22,967 nt of DNA. Origin: Croceibacterium_B sp035470785 (lineage in GTDB: Bacteria; Pseudomonadota; Alphaproteobacteria; Sphingomonadales; Sphingomonadaceae). The stretch spans positions 1-22,967 of the forward strand of contig DATIQN010000054.1 of the NCBI GenBank assembly GCA_035470785.1, in the 5' to 3' direction. Positions within the stretch are counted from its first letter, which is position 1. Each line of letters opens with the position of its first letter. Shown here piece by piece: positions 6,843 through 16,323 of this stretch. The notes under the pieces are model-generated. The model saw only the letters and a program-made list of their open reading frames with translations, had not been told where the DNA came from and searched no databases. The position numbers and the translations under genes are program-made.

Positions 6843-7591
6843 AACGCCTCCCCCAGCACCTTCAGCGCCGCATCGAGCATCGTTTCTTGCTCACCCTCGT
6901 CACCTAGCGCCGTGAAGGCGTCGGCAACGAACGCGCGCACCAGCAGCTTGCGCGCGACTTCGGGCGGAATCCCGCGCGCGGCCATGTAGAAGCGCGCGGT
7001 CTCGTCCATCTGGCCGATCGCCGCGCCGTGGGCGCACTTGACGTCGTCGGCGTAGATCTCGAGCGCGGGCTTGGCGTTGGTGCTCGCGCCGCGCTCGAGG
7101 ATCAGGCCCTTGAAGTCCTGCGCCGCGTCGGTCTTCTGCGCGTCACGCGCGACCTCGATCCGGCCGAGGAAATTGCCCGTCGCGGTGCCCCAATGCACGC
7201 TGCGCACGACCTGGTGGCTGGTCGCCTCGGGTTCGGCGTGCTCGACGCGGGTGACGAACTCGCGCGTCACCTCGCCGCCGCCGATCGTCACCCCGCCGAA
7301 CTCAAAATGCGCGCCCTTGGCCAGCCGCACGACGACTTCGAGCCGCGCATAATCCGCGCCGGCGTTGACGGCGAACAGCTCGGCCCGCGCGCCCTCGCCT
7401 ACCGTGAGACGCACGCGATGCAGCTCTGGCCCGGCGCCGTCGAGCACGATGCACTTCCGGCACGCTTCGCCGGCGGTGAGCTCGATTTCCTTCCACTCGC
7501 CGAACGCCGCGGGCGGCAGCGTCTCCAGCGCTGCGAAATCGGCGTAGCGCCATTCCTCGTCGCGCTTCGTGGGATGGGTAATCGCGTTCAC
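6839..7591 (-). CDS. sufD: Fe-S cluster assembly protein SufD (compact form)
   Basis: SufD pairs with SufB and SufC to form the scaffold complex on which the cluster is built. The protein shows KRDEEWRYADFAAL close to its start, the beta-helix region, and the diagnostic C-terminal stretch NAKPALEIYADDVKCAHGAA followed by IGQMDE, whose His corresponds to the conserved SufD histidine. It also carries the LLVRAFVADAF helix. At 250 residues it is far shorter than the roughly 420-residue E. coli protein: the N-terminal helical region before KRDEEWRY is almost absent and the beta-helix is reduced. The GTG start at 7591 overlaps the sufC stop (GTGA), and the KRDEEWRY motif so close to it supports this start. 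Confidence 0.94.
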   Translation of the reverse strand: MNAITHPTKRDEEWRYADFAALETLPPAAFGEWKEIELTAGEACRKCIVLDGAGPELHRVRLTVGEGARAELFAVNAGADYARLEVVVRLAKGAHFEFGGVTIGGGEVTREFVTRVEHAEPEATSHQVVRSVHWGTATGNFLGRIEVARDAQKTDAAQDFKGLILERGASTNAKPALEIYADDVKCAHGAAIGQMDETARFYMAARGIPPEVARKLLVRAFVADAFTALGDEGEQETMLDAALKVLGEAL

Positions 7592-8331
7592 GCCGCCACC
7601 GCCTCGTAACCTTCGCTCTCAAGCTGGTGCGCCAACTCGGCGCCGCCGCTCTTCACGATGCGGCCCTTGGCCAGCACGTGGACGAAATCCGGCCGCACGT
7701 AGTCGAGCAGGCGCTGGTAGTGGGTGATCAGCAGAACGCCCTTGTCGGGCTTGCGCATGATCGCGTTGATGCCCTTGCCGACCACCCGCAGCGCGTCGAT
7801 GTCGAGGCCGGAATCGGTCTCGTCGAGCACCGCGAACGCGGGGTCGAGGATGCCCATCTGGACCATCTCGGCGCGCTTCTTCTCGCCGCCCGAAAAGCCG
7901 ACGTTCACCGCGCGCTTCATCATCTCCATGTCGAGCTTGAGCAGCCCGGCCTTCTCGCGCGCGAGCTTGAGGAACTCGCCGCCCGAGAGCGGCTCTTCGC
8001 CGCGCGCCTTGCGCTGCGCGTTGAGCGCCTCGCGCAGGAACTGGACGTTCGAAACGCCGGGAATCTCTACCGGGTACTGGAAGCCGAGGAACAGCCCCGC
8101 GGCGGCGCGCTCGTGCGGCGCCAGCGCAAGCAGGTCCTCGCCCATGAATGTGACCGAGCCCGCGGTCACCTCGTACCCCGGCCGCCCACCGAGGACATAG
8201 GCCAGCGTCGACTTGCCAGCGCCGTTCGGGCCCATGATCGCATGGACCTCGCCCGCGCTCACTTCGAGGCTGAGTCCGCGAAGGATTTCGGTGCCGCCGA
8301 CGGTGGCGTGGAGGTTGTCGATCTTAAGCAT
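7588..8331 (-). CDS. sufC: Fe-S cluster assembly ATPase SufC
   Basis: An ABC-type ATPase of 247 residues that drives conformational change in the SufBCD scaffold; soluble, without membrane segments. It has Walker A GPNGAGKST (34-42), the signature VGFSGGEKKRAEMVQMG, Walker B AFAVLDETDSGLDIDAL and the H-loop LLITHYQRLLDY. These are all specific to SufC rather than transporter ATPases. Length is normal. The ATG at 8331 lies inside the end of the DUF559 gene, overlapping it by 8 bp. This junction is a slightly longer overlap than the 4-bp ones elsewhere in the operon. Confidence 0.97.
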   Translation of the reverse strand: MLKIDNLHATVGGTEILRGLSLEVSAGEVHAIMGPNGAGKSTLAYVLGGRPGYEVTAGSVTFMGEDLLALAPHERAAAGLFLGFQYPVEIPGVSNVQFLREALNAQRKARGEEPLSGGEFLKLAREKAGLLKLDMEMMKRAVNVGFSGGEKKRAEMVQMGILDPAFAVLDETDSGLDIDALRVVGKGINAIMRKPDKGVLLITHYQRLLDYVRPDFVHVLAKGRIVKSGGAELAHQLESEGYEAVAA

Positions 8332-8790
8332 TTGAAGTCCCGATTTTTGGTTTCTCGAACGGCTTCTGCAGCTCTTCCTTGATCGCCTTCACGACCGCGT
8401 CGCTGTCGGCCAGCACCGCGTCGTCGGCAAAGCGCAGCACGCGCACGCCGACTTCGGCCAACTTGCGGTCGCTCAGCGCGGCGAGGGTGGCTTCAGACTC
8501 GCTGTCGCCACCGGTCTCGACCACCAGCCAACGCGTCTTGCAGGCGAAATCGACGATCGCGCTGCCCATCACCACCTCGCGGTTGAAGGTGAAGCCGCAC
8601 CGCTTGTCCTTAAGCCGCTCCCAAAGCGCTGTCTGCGCCTCGGTGGGATTGCGCCGCATGTCGCGCGCCCGTTGCTTGAGCTGCTCGGCGCGCCCAGGCG
8701 AGACCTTCCAGGCGCGCGTCTTGTCGCTCGCGACCTCGCGATCCTCCGCGCGGTCGGTCACGTTGCCGAGCGAGAGTTTGCGGCGCTCGC

Positions 8791-8794
<4 letters not shown>
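8324..8794 (-). CDS. DUF559 (restriction-endonuclease-like) protein between sufB and sufC
   Basis: The product has 156 residues. Residues about 42-140 match the DUF559 pattern: ARDMRRNPTEAQTALWERLK, a hydrophobic core with IVDFAC (Asp82), then RWLVVETGG with Glu93, and GVRVLRFADDAVLADSDAVV. DUF559 has a Vsr/very-short-patch-repair-like PD-(D/E)xK fold and is usually called an endonuclease domain. The usual E-x-DGGQH block is not conserved: after Glu93 the sequence reads TGGDSESE, so nuclease activity may be weakened or lost. The first ~40 residues are charged and probably flexible. The ATG at 8794 overlaps the sufB stop as ATGA and the end overlaps sufC, so the gene is fully inside the suf operon. 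Its role in Fe-S assembly is unknown. Confidence 0.85.
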
Positions 8795-10268
<1,474 letters not shown>

Positions 10269-10272
<4 letters not shown>

Positions 10273-10685
10273 GACAGAATCCTCGGCCGAGCCAAGTCGG
10301 TGAGCGGTATGTCTGCCAGCGCGCCGCGCAGCGCGGAGTTGACCACGCCCAAGTGCGGCTGGACTGTGCATGTGCCTTCGAGCGCGCAATCGTGCTTGCC
10401 GTGCTCGACGCAGGCCGTGAGCGCGATCGGCCCTTCGACGGCCTCGACGATATCGGCCAGCGTGATCGCCGCCGCCGGGCGCGCGAGCTGCAAGCCGCCG
10501 CCGGCGCCGCGCACCGAACGCAGCAGCCCTGCCCTGCCGAGCAGCGCGACGACCTTGTGCACGGTCGGCAGCGGCAGCCCGGTTTCCTCGGCCAGCTCTC
10601 CCGCCGACACGCGCGCGCCGCCGCAATGGCGCGCGGCGGCGCTCATTGTTACGACAGCATAATCGGCCATGCTCGACAGGCGCAT
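10269..10685 (-). CDS. Rrf2-family Fe-S-responsive transcriptional regulator of the suf operon
   Basis: A DNA-binding protein of 138 residues with a winged helix-turn-helix: MRLSSMADYAVVTMSAAARH, then the recognition helix GLPLPTVHKVVALLGRAGLL and the wing RSVRGAGGGLQLARPAAAIT, as in IscR/NsrR/SufR proteins. Three cysteines at 92, 100 and 106 (ACVEHGKHDC, then ALEGTC) are placed to bind an Fe-S cluster; the spacing is C-X7-C-X5-C rather than the C-X5-C-X5-C of E. coli IscR. It is first in the suf operon and overlaps sufB by ATGA. An inverted repeat 16 nt upstream of its ATG suggests autoregulation. I leave the symbol blank because iscR and sufR are both used for such proteins. Confidence 0.93.
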
Positions 10686-10701
10686 TTCGCGTCGGTTTCC
10701 T

Positions 10702-10724
10702 AATTGGAGTGATTCGTTCCAATT
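10702..10724. promoter_or_regulatory. candidate Rrf2/SufR operator (perfect inverted repeat)
   Basis: AATTGGA (10702-10708), a 9-nt spacer, then TCCAATT (10718-10724): a perfect 7-bp inverted repeat. Outside it the symmetry continues imperfectly with CCT/AGG. It lies 16 nt upstream of the rrf2 start, where a bound dimer would block transcription of the whole suf operon. The link to the regulator is inferred from position. Confidence 0.55.
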
Positions 10725-10808
10725 CCACCTAGGAATCTGCGGTTAGGTTTCAATGAAAAATGACTGTTGCGAGTCGTTTGCATCAACCTCGGCGACACTG
10801 CCGCAAGC

Positions 10809-10915
10809 GCTCCCCCTTGAAGGGGAGGGTTGGGTGGGGGTGCTCGAGGCCAGCGTTGACGCGAGGCCTGCCGGCCACGCTCCCCACCCCTGCCCCTCCC
10901 CGCTGGGGAGGAGAG
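10809..10915. repeat. long GC-rich palindromic intergenic repeat
   Basis: Two arms face each other around a ~33-bp centre. The left arm (about 10809-10842) has a CTCCCCTTGAAGGGGAG-type hairpin followed by GGGTTGGGTGGGG. The right arm (about 10876-10915) has CCCCACCCCTGCCCCTCCCC and a CTCCCCGCTGGGGAG hairpin. The arms are near reverse complements, so the unit can fold into a long cruciform with a small hairpin at each end. The style is that of REP-like or MITE-like dispersed intergenic repeats in GC-rich proteobacteria. Only one copy occurs in the window. Confidence 0.6.
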
Positions 10916-10984
10916 ATTCGCTCGATGACTGCCTCGTAGCACTGCAATCGACAGCCGCCCGCGCCGCTGCCATACGGCGCGCCG

Positions 10985-12010
10985 ATGCTCTATCGCCTGC
11001 TCCGCCCCGCGCTGTTCATGCTAGACGCCGAGCGGGCGCATGGACTGGCCTTGGTGGCGCTGAAGGTCCGCGGGCCTGGCGCCCCCCCCGCACCGGGACC
11101 GCTGGCGATCGAGGTCGCGGGCCTGGCCTTCCCCAACCCGCTCGGCATGGCGGCGGGGTTCGACAAGGACGGCGAGGTGCCCGACGCGCTGCTCGGGCTG
11201 GGTTTCGGGTTCGCCGAGGTCGGCTCGATCACCCCTCTGCCGCAGCCGGGCAATCCCAGGCCGCGCCTGTTCCGGCTCGAAGAAGACCGCGCGGTGATCA
11301 ACCGCATGGGTTTCAACAATAGCGGCGCGGAGGCAGCAGCCGCGCGCCTCGCCGTACGCAAGCGGCAAGGCATCCTCGGCATAAATCTCGGCGCGAACAA
11401 GGATTCGCCTGACCGCATCGCCGACTACGTCACGATGACGCGAATCATGGCACCGCTGGCGAGCTATCTCGCGGTCAACATCTCGAGCCCGAACACCCCC
11501 GGCCTGCGCGCGTTGCAGGACGAAGCGGCGCTGACCGGGTTGCTCGACGCGGTGCTTGAGGCGCGGGGCAGCGACGGGCCGCCAGTGTTCTTGAAGGTCG
11601 CGCCCGATCTCGCACCGGCCGACATCGACGCCATTGCCCGCATCGCTCTGGACAAGAAGCTCGGCGCGCTGATTGTCTCAAACACGACGATTTCGCGCCC
11701 GCCGCTGAAGTCGCGTCATGCCGGAGAAGCGGGCGGCCTGTCGGGCGAACCGCTGAAGTCGCTCGCGCTCCGGCGGCTGCGCGATTTTCGCAAGGCGACC
11801 GGCGGCGCGCTGCCGCTGGTCGGCGTCGGCGGGATCGCCAGTGCCGAAGACGCGTGGGCGCGCATCCGTGCCGGGGCGAGCCTGGTGCAGCTCTATAGCG
11901 CAATGGTCTACGAAGGGCCTGGCATCGCCCGGCGGATCGTGCGCAGGATGGAAGCCCTGGTGCGTCGCGAGGGCTTCGCCTCGGTTGCGGAAGCGGTCGG
12001 CAGCGAATAG
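10985..12010 (+). CDS. pyrD: dihydroorotate dehydrogenase (quinone), class 2
   Basis: This FMN enzyme oxidises dihydroorotate to orotate in pyrimidine synthesis and passes electrons to membrane quinone. The product has 341 residues. Class 2 marks are the N-terminal amphipathic helices (MLYRLLRPALFMLDAERAHGL), FPNPLGMAAGFDKDGE, FAEVGSITPLPQPGNPRPRLFRL, NRMGFNNSGAE, INLGANKDS and NISSPNTPGLRALQ, where the Ser near residue 168 is the catalytic base of class 2 enzymes. LPLVGVGGIASAEDAW and GASLVQLYSAMVYEGPG are the FMN-phosphate region. No Shine-Dalgarno is visible before the ATG; no better start exists nearby because the upstream region is the palindromic repeat. It is followed after 10 bp by the gamma-glutamyltransferase gene, probably co-transcribed. 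Confidence 0.97.
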   Translation: MLYRLLRPALFMLDAERAHGLALVALKVRGPGAPPAPGPLAIEVAGLAFPNPLGMAAGFDKDGEVPDALLGLGFGFAEVGSITPLPQPGNPRPRLFRLEEDRAVINRMGFNNSGAEAAAARLAVRKRQGILGINLGANKDSPDRIADYVTMTRIMAPLASYLAVNISSPNTPGLRALQDEAALTGLLDAVLEARGSDGPPVFLKVAPDLAPADIDAIARIALDKKLGALIVSNTTISRPPLKSRHAGEAGGLSGEPLKSLALRRLRDFRKATGGALPLVGVGGIASAEDAWARIRAGASLVQLYSAMVYEGPGIARRIVRRMEALVRREGFASVAEAVGSE

Positions 12011-12020
12011 CAGGGCGGCG

Positions 12021-13787
12021 ATGTCCTTGCGCAACCTGACGTTTCTCGCCGCGCCGCTGCTCCTTCTGCAGGGTTGCGCCACCGTTCCCGCCCAGGCTCC
12101 CGCCGCGCAAGCAGCGGCCGCGCCGGCCGAAGGCATCGTCTCCGCCGCCGACCCGCGCGCCGCGGCAGCCGGCGTTGAAATCCTCCGCGCCGGCGGCAAC
12201 GCGACCGACGCGGCGATCGCGACGATGCTCGCGCTCAACGTCGTCGAGCCGCAGAACTCAGGGATAGGCGGCGGGCTGTTCTTCGTGCGCCACGACGGCA
12301 GGACCGGGGCGCTCGAAACCATCGACGGCCGCGAGACCGCGCCGAAGGCCGCGACGCCGCAATGGTTCTACGGCGCCGACGGCAAGCCGCTGCCTCCGCG
12401 CGAGGCCTACGTCGGCGGCAAGAGCGCCGGCGTGCCCGGCGCGGTCGCGGCGATGTGGGAAGCGCACCGGCGCCACGGCAAGCTGGCCTGGGCGCGCCTG
12501 TTCGACCCGGCGATCCATCTCGCGCGCGACGGATTCGTCGTGTCGCAGAGGCTGCACAACGGCCTCGCGCTGCAGGGCCGCCACGTCACCGGCTGGGCGA
12601 AGGAGACCTACCTGCCGAACGGCGAACCGGTTGCGACCGGATCGACGCTGCGCGTACCCGCGCTTGCCGACACGCTCGAAGCGCTGGCCAAGGACGGGGC
12701 GCAGGCGTTCTATCGCGGCGCCAACCCCAAACAGATCGCGCAGGCGCTCGACAGCGCCGAGACCAGCCCGTCGAACATGACGGCAGCCGAGATAGAGGGC
12801 TACCAAGCCAAGCAGCGCCCGCCGATCTGCGGCACTTACCGCGCCTACAAGATCTGCGGGATGGGCTCGCCCTCGTCGGGAGAAATCACCGTGCTGATGA
12901 TCCTCAAGCAGCTCGAGCGCTTCGACATGGCCGGGATGGGCCGCCAGTCGCCGGTCGCCTGGCACGTGCTCGCCGAATCCGAGCGGCTCGCCTACGCCGA
13001 TCGCGCGGCATACATCGCCGATCCCGATTTCGTCAGCGTGCCGGTCGCCGGGCTGCTCGATGCGAACTACCTCGCCCGGCGCTCGGCGCTGATCGACCCG
13101 CAGCACACGCTCGCCAGCTACGATCCGGGGCAACCGGCGGGCGCGCCGCCAAGGGTCAAGGCGGTGTTCAATCCCGACCAGGGGACCAGCGACCTGGCCG
13201 TGGCCGATGCCGCAGGAGATGTGGTCGAGGTCACCACCACGATCAACGGCTACTTCGGCTCGGGCGTCTCGGTCGGCGGCTACATGATCAACAACGAGAT
13301 GCCCGATTTCGACAGCGTGCCGGCGAAGGACGGTTACTTCGTCGCCAACCGCGTCGAGGGCGGCAAGCGGCCGCGCAGCTCGATGGCGCCGACGGTCGTC
13401 TACGGCCCCGACGGCAAGGTCCGCGCGGCGCTCGGCGCGGCCGGAGGCGCGACGATCATCGCGCAGGTGGCCAAGGCGCTGGTCGGGATCATCGACTGGC
13501 ACCTGAGCGCGCAGGACGCGATCGCGATGGGCCTGATTTACACGCCGACCAAGGGCGGCACGATCGAGGAAGGCACCGAGCTCACGGCGATGCTGCCGCA
13601 GCTGCAGGCGCTCGGCGAAACGCTCCGGGTGGGACCGCTCGGGCTCAAGGCCAACGCAATCGAATATGTGGGGGGCCGCTGGGTCGGCGCGGCGGACCCG
13701 CGCAGCGAAGGCGTGGCGATGGACGTGGGCGGCCATGTCACGACCATCCAGCGCCGCGCCAACGACCTCAACGGGGCGCACGAATAG
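12021..13787 (+). CDS. gamma-glutamyltransferase family protein, predicted lipoprotein
   Basis: An N-terminal-nucleophile hydrolase of 588 residues, expected to cleave itself into two subunits and to hydrolyse or transfer the gamma-glutamyl group of glutathione and similar compounds in the periplasm. Residues 1-19 form a signal with lipobox LLQGC, so it should be anchored through Cys19. Substrate Arg104 is in IDGRETAP. The predicted nucleophile Thr389 starts TSDLAVADAAGD, where most enzymes read TTH. The following TTTINGYFGSGVSVGGYMIN and SSMAPTVV (Ser453-Ser454, oxyanion region) are conserved, so the enzyme is probably active. The start at 12021 is supported by the signal peptide and a GGGCGG just upstream. 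The longer in-frame start inside pyrD is rejected. Confidence 0.92.
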   Translation: MSLRNLTFLAAPLLLLQGCATVPAQAPAAQAAAAPAEGIVSAADPRAAAAGVEILRAGGNATDAAIATMLALNVVEPQNSGIGGGLFFVRHDGRTGALETIDGRETAPKAATPQWFYGADGKPLPPREAYVGGKSAGVPGAVAAMWEAHRRHGKLAWARLFDPAIHLARDGFVVSQRLHNGLALQGRHVTGWAKETYLPNGEPVATGSTLRVPALADTLEALAKDGAQAFYRGANPKQIAQALDSAETSPSNMTAAEIEGYQAKQRPPICGTYRAYKICGMGSPSSGEITVLMILKQLERFDMAGMGRQSPVAWHVLAESERLAYADRAAYIADPDFVSVPVAGLLDANYLARRSALIDPQHTLASYDPGQPAGAPPRVKAVFNPDQGTSDLAVADAAGDVVEVTTTINGYFGSGVSVGGYMINNEMPDFDSVPAKDGYFVANRVEGGKRPRSSMAPTVVYGPDGKVRAALGAAGGATIIAQVAKALVGIIDWHLSAQDAIAMGLIYTPTKGGTIEEGTELTAMLPQLQALGETLRVGPLGLKANAIEYVGGRWVGAADPRSEGVAMDVGGHVTTIQRRANDLNGAHE

Positions 13788-13849
13788 CGCTCCTTGCCGC
13801 CGCCCCCGCACGGCCCTAATCCCTTTGGCGGGAGGGAGAGTGGACCGCC

Positions 13850-15652
13850 GTGCAGATCGCCGATTTCGACGCTTCGAAGAGCCTAGTCGAGCTGTTCCTC
13901 AAGCGCGCCGATGAGCTGGCCGACAAGCCGTTCCTGACGGCGAAGCGCGACGGCGAATGGCGCTCGATCAGCTGGCGCGAAGCGGCCGAGCAGGTCTGCC
14001 TGCTCGCCGAATCGCTCCGCCGGCTCGGCCTCGAGGATGGCGACCGGGTCGTGCTCGTCTCGGAGAACCGCCCCGAATGGGCGCTGGCCGACCTCGCGAT
14101 CATGGCCGCCGGGTGCATCACCACGCCCGCCTACATCACCAACACCGAGCGCGACCACGCGCACGTGCTCGAAAACTCAGGCGCGAAGGCGGTGATCGTA
14201 TCTGACCGCAAGCTCGCCCGAGCGCTGCTGCCGGCGGTGATCAGAACCGGCGGGGCCGAGCACGCGATCGGCATCGAGCCGCTGCGCAACGTGCAGGGCA
14301 ATTTCGCCACCCACACCTGGACCGACCTGCTTCAGGGCAATGCCGCTGCCGCGCGCCAGGCGGTCGACGCGCGCATCGCCGGGATCGCCCGGCACGACCC
14401 GGCGTGCATCATATATACCAGCGGCACCAGCGGCGCCCCGCGTGGGGTGCTGCTCTCGCACGGGGCGATCCTGCGCAATGTCGCCGGCGCGGCCGAAGTG
14501 CTCGCCGGCGATTTCGGCTGGGACGACGAGCGCTTCCTCTCGTTCCTGCCGCTGAGCCACGCGCTCGAGCACACCGCCGGCCTCTACCTGCCGATCGGGC
14601 TTGGGGCGAACATCTGGTACGCCGAAGGCCTCGACAAGCTCGCAGCCAATCTCGAGGAATGCCGCCCGACCTTCATGATTGTCGTCCCGCGGCTGTTCGA
14701 GATGCTCCGCGGGCGAATCGTCAAGCAAGTCGAAAAGCAGGGCAAGGTGGCCAATTTCCTGCTCGACCGGGCGCTGTCGCTGGCCGAACGCGAGGGGACC
14801 GGGCAGCGCCGCCGCCTGGCCGACTGGCCGATCGAGCGGCTCCTCGACCTGACGCTTCGCCCAAAGATTCGCGGCCGCTTCGGCGGCCACATCAAGGCGC
14901 TCATCTCGGGCGGTGCACCGCTCAATCCCGAAGTCGGTGCGTTCTTTCACTCGCTCGGCCTAGTCATGGCGCAAGGCTACGGCCAGACCGAAAGCGCGCC
15001 GATCGTCAGCGTCAATTTTCCATCGTCGGGCATCAAGCTCGACACCGTCGGGCCGCCGCTGCGCGGGGTGGAGGTGAAGATCGCCGACGACGGCGAGATC
15101 CTCGTGCGCGGCGAGCTGGTCATGCTCGGTTACTGGCGCAACGAGGAAGAGACCGCAAAGACGATCGTCGACGGTTGGCTGCACACCGGCGACGTCGGCC
15201 ATCTCGACGAGCGCGGACGGATCCTGATCACCGACCGCAAGAAGGACATCATCGTCAACGACAAGGGCGACAACATCGCCCCGCAGAAGCTCGAAGGCAT
15301 GCTCAGCCTCCAGCCAGAGATCGCCCAGGCGATGGTCAGCGGCGACAAGCGGCCCTACGTCGTCGCGCTGATCGTGTCCGACGCCGAATGGGCGTGCGAC
15401 TGGGCGCAGGCGAACGGCGAAGTTTTCGATTTGGCTGCTCTGCAGCAGCTTCCCGCCTATCGCGCGGCAATCCGCGCGGCAATCGACCGGGTCAACCAGG
15501 ACTTGTCGGTGACCGAAAAGATCCGCCAGTTCACCTTCGCCGACGAGCCGTTCGGCATCGACAACGCGATGATGACGCCGAGCCTGAAGATTCGCCGCGG
15601 CCCGATCAGGGAACGCTACGGTGAGCGGCTCGCCGCGCTGTACAAGGATTAG
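13850..15652 (+). CDS. AMP-dependent synthetase/long-chain acyl-CoA ligase
   Basis: An adenylate-forming enzyme of 600 residues, expected to activate a fatty acid with ATP and load it onto CoA. Core motifs in order are A3 IIYTSGTSGAPRGVLLSHG (187-205), LPLSHALEHTAGLYLPIGLG, SGGAPLNPEVGAFF (353-366), A5 YGQTES (377-382), A7 HTGDVGHLD (445-453), A8 DRKKDIIVNDKGDNIAPQKL (462-481), and the C-terminal lysine in MTPSLKIRRG (Lys580). In A3 the usual Lys of PKG is Arg198. The layout resembles bacterial FadD/FACL-like long-chain ligases with the insertion after A3; chain length preference cannot be told. The GTG start at 13850 is preceded by GGAGGGAGAG with good spacing. The stop overlaps the convergent hypothetical gene by 4 bp. 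Confidence 0.9.
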   Translation: MQIADFDASKSLVELFLKRADELADKPFLTAKRDGEWRSISWREAAEQVCLLAESLRRLGLEDGDRVVLVSENRPEWALADLAIMAAGCITTPAYITNTERDHAHVLENSGAKAVIVSDRKLARALLPAVIRTGGAEHAIGIEPLRNVQGNFATHTWTDLLQGNAAAARQAVDARIAGIARHDPACIIYTSGTSGAPRGVLLSHGAILRNVAGAAEVLAGDFGWDDERFLSFLPLSHALEHTAGLYLPIGLGANIWYAEGLDKLAANLEECRPTFMIVVPRLFEMLRGRIVKQVEKQGKVANFLLDRALSLAEREGTGQRRRLADWPIERLLDLTLRPKIRGRFGGHIKALISGGAPLNPEVGAFFHSLGLVMAQGYGQTESAPIVSVNFPSSGIKLDTVGPPLRGVEVKIADDGEILVRGELVMLGYWRNEEETAKTIVDGWLHTGDVGHLDERGRILITDRKKDIIVNDKGDNIAPQKLEGMLSLQPEIAQAMVSGDKRPYVVALIVSDAEWACDWAQANGEVFDLAALQQLPAYRAAIRAAIDRVNQDLSVTEKIRQFTFADEPFGIDNAMMTPSLKIRRGPIRERYGERLAALYKD

Positions 15653-16173
15653 GCGGCTTCGGCCTCGACCCGCTCGGGATAGAAGCACGGTTCGCGGTCG
15701 GACCAGCCGGGCGCGGTGGCGGCGGCTTCGCTGAGCGATTGCAGCAGCACCTTGCGCCGCGCGGGACGGATTTGCGGCAGCGCCGCGGCGGCGCAAAACG
15801 CCGCCGGCAGCCACGGCCGCACGCGCGCGCCGAACAGCCGCTCGTAGAGAAAGCGATAGGCCGAAAAGCTCTCGAGCTGCTCGAGCGCGAGATCCTGCGC
15901 AGTGACCCTGAGCAGCGGGCCCATGAACGTGTCGAGCCCGTCGATCGAGGTCTCGCAGGGAATGTCGTCGCGCAACGCCTTGAGTTCGCGATAGGCGAGG
16001 TACTGGCCGCGGATGGCGCCGTCTCTGCCGCCCGTACCCCACGCCTTGAAGGCATCGCCCCGGCCAAGCCCGATATCGAGGCTGCGCTCGATGAACAGCT
16101 GCTCGCTTTCCGAGAAGCTGGCGAACTCGCGCAGCTCGGCAATGGTCAGCGATGCAGTCCCGGCCTTGGCCAT
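15649..16173 (-). CDS. conserved-looking hypothetical protein, 174 residues
   Basis: I do not recognise this protein. It reads as a soluble, mostly helical protein without signal peptide or transmembrane segments. The N-terminal part LTIAELREFASFSESEQLFI is helical, the middle has AYRELKALRDDIPCETSIDG and LRVTAQDLALEQLESFSAY, and the end is DREPCFYPERVEAEAA. There are four scattered cysteines and no metal-binding pattern. Coding is supported by an intact frame, an ATG with GGGGA about 7 nt upstream, and its position tail to tail with the acyl-CoA ligase. The next minus-strand gene upstream is merC, past thiSG in the other direction, so it is likely transcribed alone from the 16174-16323 gap. 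Confidence 0.72.
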   Translation of the reverse strand: MAKAGTASLTIAELREFASFSESEQLFIERSLDIGLGRGDAFKAWGTGGRDGAIRGQYLAYRELKALRDDIPCETSIDGLDTFMGPLLRVTAQDLALEQLESFSAYRFLYERLFGARVRPWLPAAFCAAAALPQIRPARRKVLLQSLSEAAATAPGWSDREPCFYPERVEAEAA

Positions 16174-16323
16174 GGATTATCCCCGTGTGGTTCGGGGGCG
16201 AATTTCACCGACTTTGGTTAGCGTCGGGTAAACGAGCCGGAAAAAATCGCGCCGGACGGCCGTGGCGCATGGCTGTGGCGTTCGCCTCGCGCCCAGGGCG
16301 GCCTTAACGGGTGCGCGAAGGGA

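Noticed and set aside
12258..13811. 517-codon open frame on the - strand
   Set aside because: Antisense of the gamma-glutamyltransferase gene; low-complexity His/Arg/Val composition without motifs.
14404..15624. 406-codon open frame on the + strand
   Set aside because: Arg-rich alternate frame inside the acyl-CoA ligase gene.
16174..16323. Possible terminator hairpin with a T-run (AAAAAA on +) between thiSG and the hypothetical gene
   Set aside because: The stem next to the run has too small a loop and is far from the thiSG stop; nothing else could be supported in this gap.
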